From the NCBI GenBank assembly GCA_965201085.1, contig CBDAVS010000016.1, positions 620,001 through 684,000 of the forward strand: DNA of 64,000 nt, in the 5' to 3' direction. Shown one piece after another: positions 8,682-17,802 of this stretch. Every line of letters begins with the position of its first letter. The first letter of the stretch is position 1. A program made the position numbers and the translations under genes. The notes under the pieces were generated by a model. It was given only the letters and a program-made list of their open reading frames with translations. It made no database searches and was not told the DNA's origin. The DNA comes from JAPOUP01 sp965201085 (lineage in GTDB: Bacteria > Pseudomonadota > Alphaproteobacteria > Rhodobacterales > Rhodobacteraceae).

Positions 8682-11600
8682 TCAGAAGCCGGCGGACAGC
8701 CTGAGCGTGACGGCGTAGACGTCCGCTTCCGCGGCGCCGGTCCGCCGGGTCTCGAAGGCGAGGCCGGCCGCCCCCCCGAAGGCGCCCAGGTCGATCCCGG
8801 CGCGCAGATGGCGCCCGCCGCCCCGCTCCAGCCGCAGCGCCGCATGCGGCGCCAGAAGGCGCCGGCCGGGGCCGGGCAGCTTCGCGCCCCAGGCGGCGCG
8901 ACCGCCGATCCAGGCGGCCGGACGCCCGTCCGCGGCCTTCGCCGTCTCCGCCGGCGCCGGCAGCAGGCCCGCCGCGCCCGCCTTGCCCGAAAGGCCCGCC
9001 GTCTCCGCGCCCCAGCCCTGCGACAGGCTGAAGCCCAGCCCGGTCCCGTCGCCCCGGCGGGCCATGGCCAGCGTCGCCGAGACGCCCCGGGATCCGGAAA
9101 CGCCGGCCGAGTACCAGCGCCCCTCGGCCCCGGCCCGCCAGCGGCCCCAGCCGCGCGCGGCCTCGCCCGACGCCTCAAGCCCCGAGCCGGTCTCCCCGTC
9201 GCCGCCGTCGGCGCGGGCGCCCAGGCGCAGGCCGCCCGTCCAGCCGCCGTCCGGGGAGGCGTAGCGCATCCGCAGGCCCATACGGGCCCGCGTGACCGAA
9301 GCCGAGGCCCCCGCCGCCGCGCCGCTCTCCACCGAGAGACGCGCCCAGCCCGCGTCGCCGGCCGCCGAGACGTCCAGCCCGCCGCCCCGGTGGAGCGTCC
9401 GCTCGGCCCCGACCAGGCCCATCCCGAAGGCGAGGCCGCCCCCGAGCCGGACGCTCCCCTCCGGCGGGGCCCGCCCCGCCTCCGGGAGGTCCGCCGGGCC
9501 GGGGGACGGTGCCTCCCCGCTCCAGAGGCCGTCCACCGTTCCCCGGCCCGAGCCGGCGATGCCCCACAGCGTCAGGCCGCCGCCGAGGCTGGCCCTCGCG
9601 TAGGGATAGACCGCCGAGAGCCGGGTCTCCGCGAAGCCCCGGGCCGAGGCGTCCCCGCCGGAGAGCGCCGCCGTCCCTTCGCTCTCGGCGAAGGCGAGGC
9701 CCGCCGTCCACCGGCCGTCCACCGCGGCGTCCATGCCGAGGAACAGCGCGCCGCCCGGGGCGGAGCCGCCGCCCCCTCCCCAGAGGGTGAGACGCGGCCC
9801 GTCCCCGGCGGCCGCGCCGCCCGGCGCGAACCGCGCTCCCGGACCCTCCGCCGCCGGGCGGCCGAGGGACACCGAGAAGCCCTGGTTCCTGACGAGGCCG
9901 CGCAGGTCCGCGAGGGTGAGCGACGCGGGCCTTCCGTCCGTCCCGACGGAGCCGGACCGGACGCCCGCCTGCCCGAGGGACCGCCCCGCGCATTCCGCGG
10001 GGGTCCCGAAGGCCGCGCAGCCGCCCGGATCCCCGGCCAGGCCCGCGAAGGCCGCGAACCCGTCCCCGCCGTCCCCGGACATGCGCTCCCCGATCGCGTT
10101 GGAGACCTCATTCATCGTGCGGCGCGCCAGGCTGGCAAGGGGTGCGCCCAGCGCCGATGACGGGCTGTCGCCGAAGCGGGCGTGCAGGGTGTAGCTCCCG
10201 GTGCTGGAGCGGCGGCCCCTTACCATGATGTAGTAGGTGCCGGCTTCGACGTCCCGCACGACCCGGAAGTTCCGGCCCGCGCCGCCGTCGTTGTCGGTCG
10301 CCAGCCGCGAGCCGCCGGAATCCTCCAGGCGGCCGACGGTGTCGACGCCGCCGCTGCTGTGGACCGTAAGCCTGCCGGAGGACCGCACGTTGATCCGGAA
10401 GTAGTCGACGTCCCCGGCCGTCAGCCCGGCGTCGGTTTCCGACGGCAGCGACACGGTCTCGGCGGTCCCCCGCGTGCTTCCCTGGTCGTCGCCGGGCGGC
10501 GGCGGCGGGGAACTCGCCTCGAAGCGCGCGCGCAGCGTGTAGGCGCCGGTGCTGTTGCTGTTGCCTGCCCACTGGAGGCGGCCCCTAACCTGGAGGTAGT
10601 AGGTGCCGGCGGAGACGTCCCGCGCGACCCGGAAGTTCCGGCCCTCGCCGCCGTCGTTGTCGGTCGCCAGCCGCGAGCCATTGGACCTTTCCAGGCGGCC
10701 AACGGTGTCGGTGCCGCCGCTGCTGTAGACCGTAAGCCTGCCGGCGGTCCGCACTTCGATCCGGAAGTAGTCCCTGTCCCCGGTCGTCAGGGAGGCGGCG
10801 GTGTCCGAAGGTAGGGACACGGTCTCGGCGGTCGCCCGCGTTCCGCCCTGGTCGGGCGGGGAGCTTTCCTCAAGGAGCACATGCAGTGTGTAGGTCCCGG
10901 TGTCGCCGTCACGGCCTGTCACACGGACATAGTAGGTGCCAGCGGAAATGTCCCGATCGATCCGGAAGTTCTGGTTTGCGCCGCCGTCGTCGTCGCTCGT
11001 CAGAACCTCTCCGCCGGAATCCTCCAGAAGTCCGTAGGTGTCGGTGCCGCCGCTGCTGTAGACCTCCAGCCTGCCGGCGGCCTGCACGGCGATCCGGAAG
11101 TAGTCGACATCCTCCGCCGTCAGCGCGCCGGAGGTTTCAGACGGGACCGCTACGGCCGCGGCCGATTCCCGTTCGTCGCCCTGGTCGTCGCTGTCAAGCG
11201 AGGGGTTTCCCTCGAAGCGCGCGTGCAGTGTGTAGCTTCCGGTGGTGAAGGAACCTAAGCTTTTCACTTGGACGTAGTAGGTGCCGGCGGAGACGTCCAG
11301 CGCGATCCGGAAGTTCTCGCCATCCCAGCCATCGTTGCCGCCGCCGTTGTTGTGCGCCAGCCGCGAACCGCCGGAGCTCTCCAGACGTCCGTAGGTGTCG
11401 GTGCTGCCGCTGGTGTAGACCTCGAGACTACCCGAGGACGGCACGTCGATCCGGAAGTAGTCGATGTCCCCGGCGGTCAGCGCACCGGAGGTTTCCGAAG
11501 GCAAGGAAACGCGTGTGGCGGTTTCCCGCGTGCCGCCGTGGTCGGCCGAAGAGCTCTCCTCAAGGCGCACGTGCAGTGTGTAGCTCCCGGTGTCGCCTTC

Positions 11601-13658
11601 ACGGCCTGTCACTCGGACGTAGTACGTACCCGGCGAGACGTCCAGCGTGATCCGGAAGTTCCACCCCTCACCGCTGCCGCGGTCCTCCAGCCGCCCTGCG
11701 CCGTCGGAGCTCTCCAGCCAGCCGAATGTGTCGGTGCCGCCGCTGGTGTGGACCTCGAGCCTGCCGGAGGCCGGCACGTCGATCCGGAAGTAGTCCACGT
11801 CCTCCTCCGTCAGGTCGCCTGGCGTGTTTGAAGGTACGGACACGTCCGAGGCGGTTTCCCGCGTGCCGCCTTGGTCGGTCAAGGATTTCACAAGGCGGAC
11901 ATGCAGGGTGTAGCTGCCGGTGACGGCGGCGTCTTTGCCTGTCACCCGGACGTAGTACGTACCCGGCGAGACGTCCAGCGCGATCCGGAAGTTCCGGCCC
12001 TCGCCGCTGTCGCTGTCGACCGCCAGCCGCGAGCCATTGGATCTTTCCAGGCGGCCGACGGTGTCGGCGCTCCCGCTGGTGTAGACCTCAAGCCTGTCAG
12101 TGGCCTGCACGGTGATCCGGAAGTAATCCACGTCCCCGGCGGCCAGCGAGCCGGCGGTTTCGGACGGAACCAGCACGGCCTCGGCGGTTTCCAGCGTGCC
12201 GCCGTGGTCGGGTGGGGAACTCCTTTCGAAGCTCACGTGCAGGGTGTAGCTCCCTGTAGCGCCGTCAAAACCCCTCACGCGGATGTAATGGGTGCCAGCG
12301 GCGACATCCAGTGCGATTCGGAAGTTCTGGTTTGCGCCGCCGTCGTCGCTCGCAAGGTGGAATCGGGCGGAATTCTCCAGACGGCCAAGGGTGCCAGTGT
12401 TCCCGCTGGTGTAGGCCTCAAGCCTACCAGTGTTCGGCACCGATATCCGGAAGTAGTCGGTGTCCCCCGCCGTCAGCGTACCCGCGGTTTCCGACGTCGC
12501 AGGTACGAGCGTAGCGGTCCTCCACGTATCGCTGTGGTCGCCATTGAGCGGAGAGTTCCTGTCGAAGCCCACGTGCAGTGTGTAGCTCCCACTGGAGGAG
12601 AGGTAGCCACTCACGCGAATGTAGTAGATGCCCGCGTCGACATCCAGCGCGATCCGAAAGTTCTGGTTTGCGCCGCCGTTGTCGCTGGTCGCCAGCTGCG
12701 AGCCGCTGAAGGTCTCTAGAAGGCCAAGGGTGTCAGTACGCCCGCTGGTGTGGACCTCGAGCCTGCCGGAGGTCGGTAATTTGATCCGGAAGTAGTCAAT
12801 GTCCCCGGCCGTCAGCACGCCGGGGGTCTCGGACGGAACCTCCACGATTGCGGCGGCCCCCCGCGTACCGCCTTGGTCGGGCGGAGCGCTCTTTGTGAAG
12901 CGCGTGCTCAGGGTGTAGCTCCCTGAAGCGCCGCCATAGCCCCTCACGCGGACGTAGTATGTGCCCTCGTAGACGTTCAGCACGATCCGGAAGTTCCTGC
13001 CCTCGCCGCTGTCGTCGTTTTCCACCAGCTTCCGGCCGCTGGAGGTCTCCAGACGGCCGAGGGTGTCGGTGCCGCCGCTGGTTTGGACCTCGAGCCTGCC
13101 GGAGGCCGGCACGGTGATCTGGAAGTAGTCGGTGTCCCCCGCCGTCAGCTCGGCGGGGGTCTCCGATGGCAGGGGAACGACCTTGGCGGTCTCCCGTGTA
13201 CCTCCTTCGTCAGGCAGAGATTTCGTTTCCAAGCGCACGTGCAGGGTATAGCTGCCGGTGGCGGGAGAGCCGTGGCCCCTCACCCGCAAGTAATAGGTGC
13301 CTGCCCCGACGTCCCGTTGGATCCAGAAGTTCCCGCTCGTGCCGCCGTTGTTGTCTCCCGTCAGCCGCCTGCCGCCGGAATTCTCTAGGCGACCGACGGT
13401 GTCGGTGCCGCCGCTGGTTTGGACCTCGAGCCTGCCGGAGGCCGGCACGGTGATCTGGAAGTAGTCGGTGTCCCCCGCCGTCAGCGCGGCGGCGGTGTCC
13501 GATGGCAGGGAAACGGTCGCGGCGGTACCCCGCGTGCCGCCTTGGTCGGCCCACGACTGCAGGGCCGAGCAAGCAAGAAACGAGATTAGGGCCAGAATGA
13601 ATAAAGTGGTCACCCCCAAACCCCGACTGAAACATACCAGCGTCATATTCAGCTTCAT
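8682..13658 (-). CDS. large surface protein: PPC-like repeats plus outer-membrane barrel
   Basis: This 1658-residue protein starts with a signal sequence (hydrophobic core at about residues 14-30; a Cys at 30 is only a weak lipobox). From residue 38 it has ten tandem units of about 112-125 residues. Each opens with a variant of DQGGTRETA, then LTAGDTDYF, RLEVYTSG, NFRIALDVSAGTYYVRV and GSYTLH, the pattern of bacterial pre-peptidase C-terminal (PPC) domains. A low-complexity linker follows at about 1215. The last 290 or so residues are alternating, Gly-rich, barrel-like strands ending in a terminal Phe, as in autotransporter barrels. Export of the repeats to the cell surface is inferred. The 3' part is much more GC-rich than the repeats. 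An IS1595-family insertion lies one base upstream of the ATG and separates it from its ribosome-binding site. Confidence 0.75.
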   Translation of the reverse strand: MKLNMTLVCFSRGLGVTTLFILALISFLACSALQSWADQGGTRGTAATVSLPSDTAAALTAGDTDYFQITVPASGRLEVQTSGGTDTVGRLENSGGRRLTGDNNGGTSGNFWIQRDVGAGTYYLRVRGHGSPATGSYTLHVRLETKSLPDEGGTRETAKVVPLPSETPAELTAGDTDYFQITVPASGRLEVQTSGGTDTLGRLETSSGRKLVENDDSGEGRNFRIVLNVYEGTYYVRVRGYGGASGSYTLSTRFTKSAPPDQGGTRGAAAIVEVPSETPGVLTAGDIDYFRIKLPTSGRLEVHTSGRTDTLGLLETFSGSQLATSDNGGANQNFRIALDVDAGIYYIRVSGYLSSSGSYTLHVGFDRNSPLNGDHSDTWRTATLVPATSETAGTLTAGDTDYFRISVPNTGRLEAYTSGNTGTLGRLENSARFHLASDDGGANQNFRIALDVAAGTHYIRVRGFDGATGSYTLHVSFERSSPPDHGGTLETAEAVLVPSETAGSLAAGDVDYFRITVQATDRLEVYTSGSADTVGRLERSNGSRLAVDSDSGEGRNFRIALDVSPGTYYVRVTGKDAAVTGSYTLHVRLVKSLTDQGGTRETASDVSVPSNTPGDLTEEDVDYFRIDVPASGRLEVHTSGGTDTFGWLESSDGAGRLEDRGSGEGWNFRITLDVSPGTYYVRVTGREGDTGSYTLHVRLEESSSADHGGTRETATRVSLPSETSGALTAGDIDYFRIDVPSSGSLEVYTSGSTDTYGRLESSGGSRLAHNNGGGNDGWDGENFRIALDVSAGTYYVQVKSLGSFTTGSYTLHARFEGNPSLDSDDQGDERESAAAVAVPSETSGALTAEDVDYFRIAVQAAGRLEVYSSGGTDTYGLLEDSGGEVLTSDDDGGANQNFRIDRDISAGTYYVRVTGRDGDTGTYTLHVLLEESSPPDQGGTRATAETVSLPSDTAASLTTGDRDYFRIEVRTAGRLTVYSSGGTDTVGRLERSNGSRLATDNDGGEGRNFRVARDVSAGTYYLQVRGRLQWAGNSNSTGAYTLRARFEASSPPPPPGDDQGSTRGTAETVSLPSETDAGLTAGDVDYFRINVRSSGRLTVHSSGGVDTVGRLEDSGGSRLATDNDGGAGRNFRVVRDVEAGTYYIMVRGRRSSTGSYTLHARFGDSPSSALGAPLASLARRTMNEVSNAIGERMSGDGGDGFAAFAGLAGDPGGCAAFGTPAECAGRSLGQAGVRSGSVGTDGRPASLTLADLRGLVRNQGFSVSLGRPAAEGPGARFAPGGAAAGDGPRLTLWGGGGGSAPGGALFLGMDAAVDGRWTAGLAFAESEGTAALSGGDASARGFAETRLSAVYPYARASLGGGLTLWGIAGSGRGTVDGLWSGEAPSPGPADLPEAGRAPPEGSVRLGGGLAFGMGLVGAERTLHRGGGLDVSAAGDAGWARLSVESGAAAGASASVTRARMGLRMRYASPDGGWTGGLRLGARADGGDGETGSGLEASGEAARGWGRWRAGAEGRWYSAGVSGSRGVSATLAMARRGDGTGLGFSLSQGWGAETAGLSGKAGAAGLLPAPAETAKAADGRPAAWIGGRAAWGAKLPGPGRRLLAPHAALRLERGGGRHLRAGIDLGAFGGAAGLAFETRRTGAAEADVYAVTLRLSAGF

Positions 13659-13708
13659 GTTACATTTGGGGATTATATACCTTGTTAGACGTCCGGTTCC
13701 CAGATTTA

Positions 13709-14926
13709 CTACGCCGCGAGCCTCGAGATAAGGTATTCCATGCCCCTGTTACCTTTTACGGAATTGCAGCGTCCGCACAGAAGCTGGAGGTTCCCGATGT
13801 GGTCCGTCCCTCCCTTTGAGCGCGGGATGATATGGTCGACCGTGAGGTTCGGCAACTGGAAGTGCGTTTTGCATGCGTTGCAGTGCCCGCCCTGCTCGCC
13901 ATACAGAAGCCGTCTGTTCCTCAGGTGATTGTAGCGGATCAGTGTCCCGATATCTGTGCGTTGCGGGATGTCCGTGCGATTGACCACCGTATGGTGCGCG
14001 AACATGCCAAGCTCATTCCTGAGCCGCAGCAGCACCAGTTCAGCGGCCTTCGGCGAGACGTCAATCCCAACCCATTCCCGGTTAAGGTCCTGCGCCGCTA
14101 TGCACGCCGTCGCGCAGCCGCAGAACGGGTCCAGAACCATGTCGCCCGGATCGCTGCTGGCGGCGATGATCCTTTCAAGAAGTGAACGGGGCTTCTGTGT
14201 GGGGTAGCCCGTGCGCTCCTTAGCCTGGGAGTTGAGATAGGAAATGTCCCAAACGTCGCGCATGGACTTCATACGACTTGTGTCATCCGTGTAAGACTGT
14301 TCTATCGTCCCTTCCGCGAAAACCGTTCGCCTCGCGCCTTTGTGCCTGGATTTGGCGCTGTAGGATTCCTGAAGTGCGTTGAATACCGTTTTGCAGGATG
14401 CCGCATAGAACAGAATTATGTCGTGCATCCGTTGGAAATGTTTCGTCGCTCCTGTCCATCTCTGATAGCTCCACACGATTTCATTCCTGAACGCCCGTCG
14501 ACCGAACACGGCGTCCATGACCAGCTTGAGATAGTGGCTCATGGTCGGATCGCAGTGGAGATATATCGAACCGGTTGGCTTGAGGATGCGCCGCATCTCC
14601 AGCAGTCGCGCGGCCATGTAGATCAGATAGGCCTTATCGCTTTTGGTCATGGCAGCGGCGATGACCCGGTTAAGGGCCGGTTCCTTCGCCTCGATCAGGT
14701 CAAGCCATGCGATATCCACGTCCGCCAGCGTCCACGTGTCCCTGAAAGCGGCGCCCGCCGCTTCGCTTCCGATCGGCGCGGCGTAGTTGGCTTTCGAGTT
14801 GAACGGCGGATCAAGGTAGATCAGGTCCACCGACGCGCTGTTCATCCCGCGCATGATAGGAAGGTTGTCACCTGTCCAGACCGTCTGGTTTGACCAGTTA
14901 GCTGCCGCGCCCCTTTCTCGGGTCAT
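13709..14926 (-). CDS. DNA methyltransferase fused to an HNH nuclease domain (element 1)
   Basis: The 405-residue protein is a beta-type amino-methyltransferase: catalytic DPPF is at residues 39-42 and the AdoMet-binding DPFCGCAT follows at 266-273. The segment at about 150-240 between the conserved blocks is the probable target-recognition region. After ERTGYPTQKP and the AdoMet block comes a C-terminal HNH domain: CNAC at 349-352, VDHIIPRSKGG at 363-373, N379, and LCGRCN at 383-388. The Cys pairs suggest a bound zinc. DPPF fits N6-adenine or N4-cytosine methylation. Whether the HNH cuts unmodified DNA is inferred. The start ATG overlaps the stop of the 69-residue ORF upstream. The gene is almost identical to the one at 34316-35753 outside the central segment. 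Confidence 0.9.
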   Translation of the reverse strand: MTRERGAAANWSNQTVWTGDNLPIMRGMNSASVDLIYLDPPFNSKANYAAPIGSEAAGAAFRDTWTLADVDIAWLDLIEAKEPALNRVIAAAMTKSDKAYLIYMAARLLEMRRILKPTGSIYLHCDPTMSHYLKLVMDAVFGRRAFRNEIVWSYQRWTGATKHFQRMHDIILFYAASCKTVFNALQESYSAKSRHKGARRTVFAEGTIEQSYTDDTSRMKSMRDVWDISYLNSQAKERTGYPTQKPRSLLERIIAASSDPGDMVLDPFCGCATACIAAQDLNREWVGIDVSPKAAELVLLRLRNELGMFAHHTVVNRTDIPQRTDIGTLIRYNHLRNRRLLYGEQGGHCNACKTHFQLPNLTVDHIIPRSKGGTDHIGNLQLLCGRCNSVKGNRGMEYLISRLAA

Positions 14927-15132
14927 TCCCGGGGTTGATCATACGCGCGGGAGGATGCCGCCGCTTTCGCTTTGGGTGCCTCGCCGCGGCGTTCATGTGT
15001 CCCGCTCTGGCCGCCATCGCCGCCACCTGTCGCCACCTTGTTTCCACTTTTTTCAGGCGATGGTTTCGGAAACAGCGTTCTGGCCAATCTGACCGGATCG
15101 TTGACGACCGGTGGAATGACAATGTCCCTCAT
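14923..15132 (-). CDS. 69-residue passenger ORF of element 1
   Basis: This short ORF starts inside the stop codon of the transposase gene (ATGA) and ends inside the start of the methyltransferase gene (ATGA), so it is probably translated by coupling. Its C-terminus, AKAAASSRAYDQPRE, aligns with AKAAASARWSSQPIE of the 79-residue ORF at the same place in element 2. That shared position and ending are the main reason to accept it. The family has a Gly-rich stretch and a basic C-terminal helix; nucleic-acid binding is plausible but unproven. The function is unknown. Confidence 0.6.
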   Translation of the reverse strand: MRDIVIPPVVNDPVRLARTLFPKPSPEKSGNKVATGGGDGGQSGTHERRGEAPKAKAAASSRAYDQPRE

Positions 15133-16106
15133 GACCGCGCGCCCGACGGAAGGCCGTTGGGCTCAATCAGTTTTCGATAAGTGATCCGTCTTCCGATCAT
15201 GTTCATGGCTATTCCCCTCATCTGGTCGATTGTGTCGGCTTCCCTAACGTTGTGCCGTCCGACGAATTCCCGGACGTACCGGTTCATGTGCTTTCTGCTC
15301 ATCTTGTGGAAGGTGCCCTTGTGCGCCCGCTTAAGCATTGCCCAGAAGGACTCCATGCCGTTAGTATGCACGTCGCCCCGCACGTATTGCCCCGCGCTGT
15401 GCCTGACGCTTTCATGCCTGCGCCTGATCCCGACATAGGCTTTCGCGTCGTCGGTGTAGACCTGCGCCGTCGGTTCCGTATGGCTCTCAACGAAGCCTTG
15501 AAGCGTTTTCGCCTTTGTGTCCGGCACCACCTTCGCGGCGACCTGGTTGGTCTCCCGATCCTTCACGCCAGCCACCGCCGTCTTGCCAACCGTTCCACGT
15601 CCGGCGTTCAGTCTGTCCTTCGCGTGCTTGTTGCGCTCCCTGCCACCGAAATAGGTCTCGTCGGCTTCCACCGGACCGGCGAACACTCCTCTATCCGTAT
15701 GGAAAGCCTCCTTAAGTCTGTGCGCCATAAACCATGCCGACTTCTGGGTTATGCCAAGGTCGCGGTGCAGCTTCATGGACGACACGCCCTTGAGGCTGGT
15801 GGCGTTCAGGTAAATGGCGACCGCCCATTTGCGCAACGGTATTTTAGACGCTTCCATGACGCTTCCGATCCTGACGCTGAAATAGCTGCGGCATGAACCG
15901 CAATGGTAGGGTCTTGGCTTCCGGCTTTTCACGACGCTAATTTTGTCGGCGCATCCACAATGCGGGCATTCTCTGGGCTTGCCCGCCTCACCCCAGCGAA
16001 CCGTTTCGAACCATGCTTCCGCACTCGCTTCGTCGGGAAACATGTCCATGATTTCGAAAATTGTCATTCCCTCACGGTGGTGCTTGCCGGGTGCGTTGTG
16101 TGCCAT
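15129..16106 (-). CDS. IS1595-family (ISXO2-like) transposase of element 1
   Basis: The 325-residue protein has an N-terminal zinc ribbon (CPHCG, then YHCGSC, about residues 48-75). An ISXO2-like catalytic domain follows: the first Asp in VEADETYFGG, the second in VYTDDAKAY, and NGMESFWAMLKRAHKG with the Glu. LHRDLGITQKSAW is also family-typical. The ATG at 16106 is preferred over one at 16112 because AGGGA lies about 8 bases upstream and homologues start MA(H/Y)NAPGKH, as the copy at 62044 does. All catalytic residues are present, and the clean target duplication around the element supports recent activity. Confidence 0.93.
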   Translation of the reverse strand: MAHNAPGKHHREGMTIFEIMDMFPDEASAEAWFETVRWGEAGKPRECPHCGCADKISVVKSRKPRPYHCGSCRSYFSVRIGSVMEASKIPLRKWAVAIYLNATSLKGVSSMKLHRDLGITQKSAWFMAHRLKEAFHTDRGVFAGPVEADETYFGGRERNKHAKDRLNAGRGTVGKTAVAGVKDRETNQVAAKVVPDTKAKTLQGFVESHTEPTAQVYTDDAKAYVGIRRRHESVRHSAGQYVRGDVHTNGMESFWAMLKRAHKGTFHKMSRKHMNRYVREFVGRHNVREADTIDQMRGIAMNMIGRRITYRKLIEPNGLPSGARS

Positions 16107-16136
16107 CGTCATATCCCTGATTCGTTTTGTGAAATC

Positions 16137-16165
16137 AGTTTAACAAATTATTTTATGTCTAACAA
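16137..16165 (-). promoter_or_regulatory. likely promoter of element 1
   Basis: Read on the minus strand, TTGTTA (16165-16160) and TAAACT (16142-16137) are separated by 17 bases and lie just upstream of the transposase start. The -35 hexamer falls inside the terminal inverted repeat, so transposase binding could repress its own operon. This is a motif match only. Confidence 0.4.
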
Positions 16166-16187
16166 GGTATATAATACCCTTACATTT

Positions 16188-16321
16188 CCTTATTGACACA
16201 GCTTCACGCATCAGTCTCCGAAAGCGATTTGTTCCGGCCCACATTGATTAAAGTACCAGAATTTTTCTGGGTTTCAACCGCTTTCACGGACATAAAGTGT
16301 AAGCGGGATTTATTGCATAGC
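16188..16321 (-). other. severed upstream region of the surface-protein gene
   Basis: No gene is seen here. Before insertion of element 1 this AT-richer sequence adjoined the surface-protein start. It carries AAGGA on the minus strand at about 16188-16192, which would have been the ribosome-binding site 7-8 bases from the ATG at 13658. Confidence 0.5.
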
Positions 16322-17383
16322 TGTCCCATCCCGGATGATCACATGGACCCCCGTCGCTTCGCGCTTTCCGTGGCGCGGTCGGCCCCGGGTGACATTCTGG
16401 ATGGGGGCACGGATGCCTGTTCGACCGCACGGTGAAGCGACCGCCACACCAGGGATCGGAGCTGCGATCCAGGCCAGTGATGAACCCGCTGGGTTCCGGC
16501 GGACCGTTACGGGATCACCGGGCGGACGGTTTACAGGTGGCGCCACCGCGACGGTGTGGGGGATGGGAGCCACACCCTCACCGGCCGCGGACGACACCGA
16601 CGCCTGCCCGGGAGGCGGTGGCGGTGGCTCCGCGCCGGACCCCGCCGCCGCCGTTGGACGGTTTGCCTGCCGCCGTGCGGGAGTTCCTGAACCCGAAGGT
16701 ATCGCGACCGGGCCCGGGTCGACGCCTGCGGCGCCACGGCGTCGGCAGTCCTCGCGGGATGAAGGCCCAGGTACGGCGCCTTCAGGGCCCATGGGCCAGG
16801 CTACATCCATATCGACGTGAAATACCTGCCGCGGATGAAAGACGGGACCGCCCGGCGCCATCCCTTCGTGGCGGTCGACCGCGCCGCCCGGTGGGTGTCT
16901 GTCCGCATCTTCCCGGCGAAATCCGCCGCCGGCGCCAGGCGCTTCCCGCGGGATCCCGAGCGTGCGTGTCCTCCCGAAATCCGGACCGTTCCCACGGACA
17001 GCGGCAAGGGGTTCACGGATCGTCCGTCCGGCCTGCGCGAACGTGCGGCTACCGGGAAGCACGGGTTCGAGCAACCCTGCGCCGGGCCCGACACCGGGCA
17101 TCGACCGACACCGCCACGGTCGCCCCGGACAGACGGTATGGCCGGGCGTTTCAACGGCCGCGTCGAAGATGTCCTGCGGGGCCACCGCTTCCAGTCAGGC
17201 GAAGATCCCGGGCGGACGCTCCCGCGCTGCGTCCGGCTCCACAACCAACAGCCGCCGCGATCCGTCCCCGGAAGCGAAACGCCGTTGCGGGCCATCAAAC
17301 ATCGGCACAGACCCAGACCGGAGCTGTTCAGGAAAAATCCATACCAGCCCGCGGGATATGACACGCTCACTGGTACGCTGCCA
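16322..17383 (+). mobile_element. decayed IS481-family copy 1
   Basis: The stretch holds a broken IS481-type transposase. The proposed ends (TGTCCC from 16322, and TGGCAG read inward from 17383) are only loosely alike, so the boundaries are approximate. The sequence is far more GC-rich than the flanking host DNA. No target duplication is visible. Confidence 0.55.
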
Positions 17384-17389
17384 GGCTAG
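16432..17389 (+). pseudogene. broken IS481-family transposase
   Basis: Family blocks are recognisable but scattered over two frames. One frame has REFLNPKVSRPGPGRRLRRHGV (start of a block near 16680). The other, from about 16800, has YIHIDVKYLPRMKDGTARRH, then FVAVDRAARWV, TDSGKGFTDR and TDGMAGRFNGR. The family normally reads TDNGKEFTDR and TNGMVERFNGR, so the catalytic Glu of the last block is replaced by Gly. Most departures from the family pattern are Leu to Pro, Asn to Ser or Asp, Glu to Gly, Lys to Arg or Glu and Cys to Arg, all obtainable by A-to-G or T-to-C changes. It cannot be functional. Confidence 0.75.
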
Positions 17390-17802
17390 GTAGATTTTCA
17401 CCGTCCCGGGCCGCCTCCGCTTCATCATCTGGATGCAACCATACGGACCGTTCCCGTTTTCCGGGAGCGCATCGTTGCCCGATTGTAACTTTCAAGTATT
17501 TTTTGTGACGGTTTTGACTCGGGAGACAGACTTTGGGCTGAACGTACGCGTGGCGAGGATAGCACACAGATCGTGTCGAAAGCCTCCAAAGCGGCAACCG
17601 TTCCATGTATGTCATCGAGGAGACCTACACACAATGCAATCAGGGTGACGGAAGATGGATTTTCGATATAATGCATTGAAGATACCGAGTACCCACTCGG
17701 CGGCGGGCCATCACCTTGGAGCCGATGGAAGCGGAAGTAGCCCAGCGTCGTAAGATTCGCGTCACCCGGTCAGTGGATTCGAATGAACGCAAGGGGGGCG
17801 AT
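17384..17802. other. non-coding stretch upstream of the EF-hand pseudogene
   Basis: I see no gene in these roughly 420 bases. A ribosome-binding site AAGGGGGG lies at 17791-17798 just before the pseudogene start. Confidence 0.3.

Larger units (their letters stand above)
13668..16179 (-). mobile_element. IS1595-family element 1 carrying a methyltransferase-HNH gene
   Basis: The ends are inverted repeats: GGGGATTATATACCTTG from 13668, and GGGTATTATATACCTTG read inward from 16179, with one mismatch at base 4. An 8-bp direct repeat TTACATTT flanks them at 13660-13667 and 16180-16187, the duplication length expected for IS1595. Inside are three minus-strand genes in order transposase, small ORF, methyltransferase-HNH, each overlapping the next by ATGA. 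All three are open, so the 2512-bp element appears complete. It inserted between the ribosome-binding site and start codon of the large surface protein. Confidence 0.92.

Noticed and set aside
8451..10160. 569-residue open frame on the plus strand
   Set aside because: It is antisense to the GC-rich barrel end of the surface protein and consists of Arg, Pro, Ala and Gly. Such frames are expected by chance in very GC-rich DNA.
13570..13658. Surface protein as a lipoprotein
   Set aside because: The Cys at residue 30 is preceded by Phe-Leu-Ala, which only weakly fits a lipobox, and the C-terminal barrel would make lipidation unusual.
13668..13690. TATATA palindrome at the element ends read as a target duplication
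   Set aside because: The TATATA core belongs to the inverted repeat. The true flanking direct repeat is TTACATTT outside it.
16310..17185. 291-residue frame antisense to IS481 copy 1
   Set aside because: It mirrors the GC-rich transposase remnant; the recognisable transposase blocks are on the other strand.
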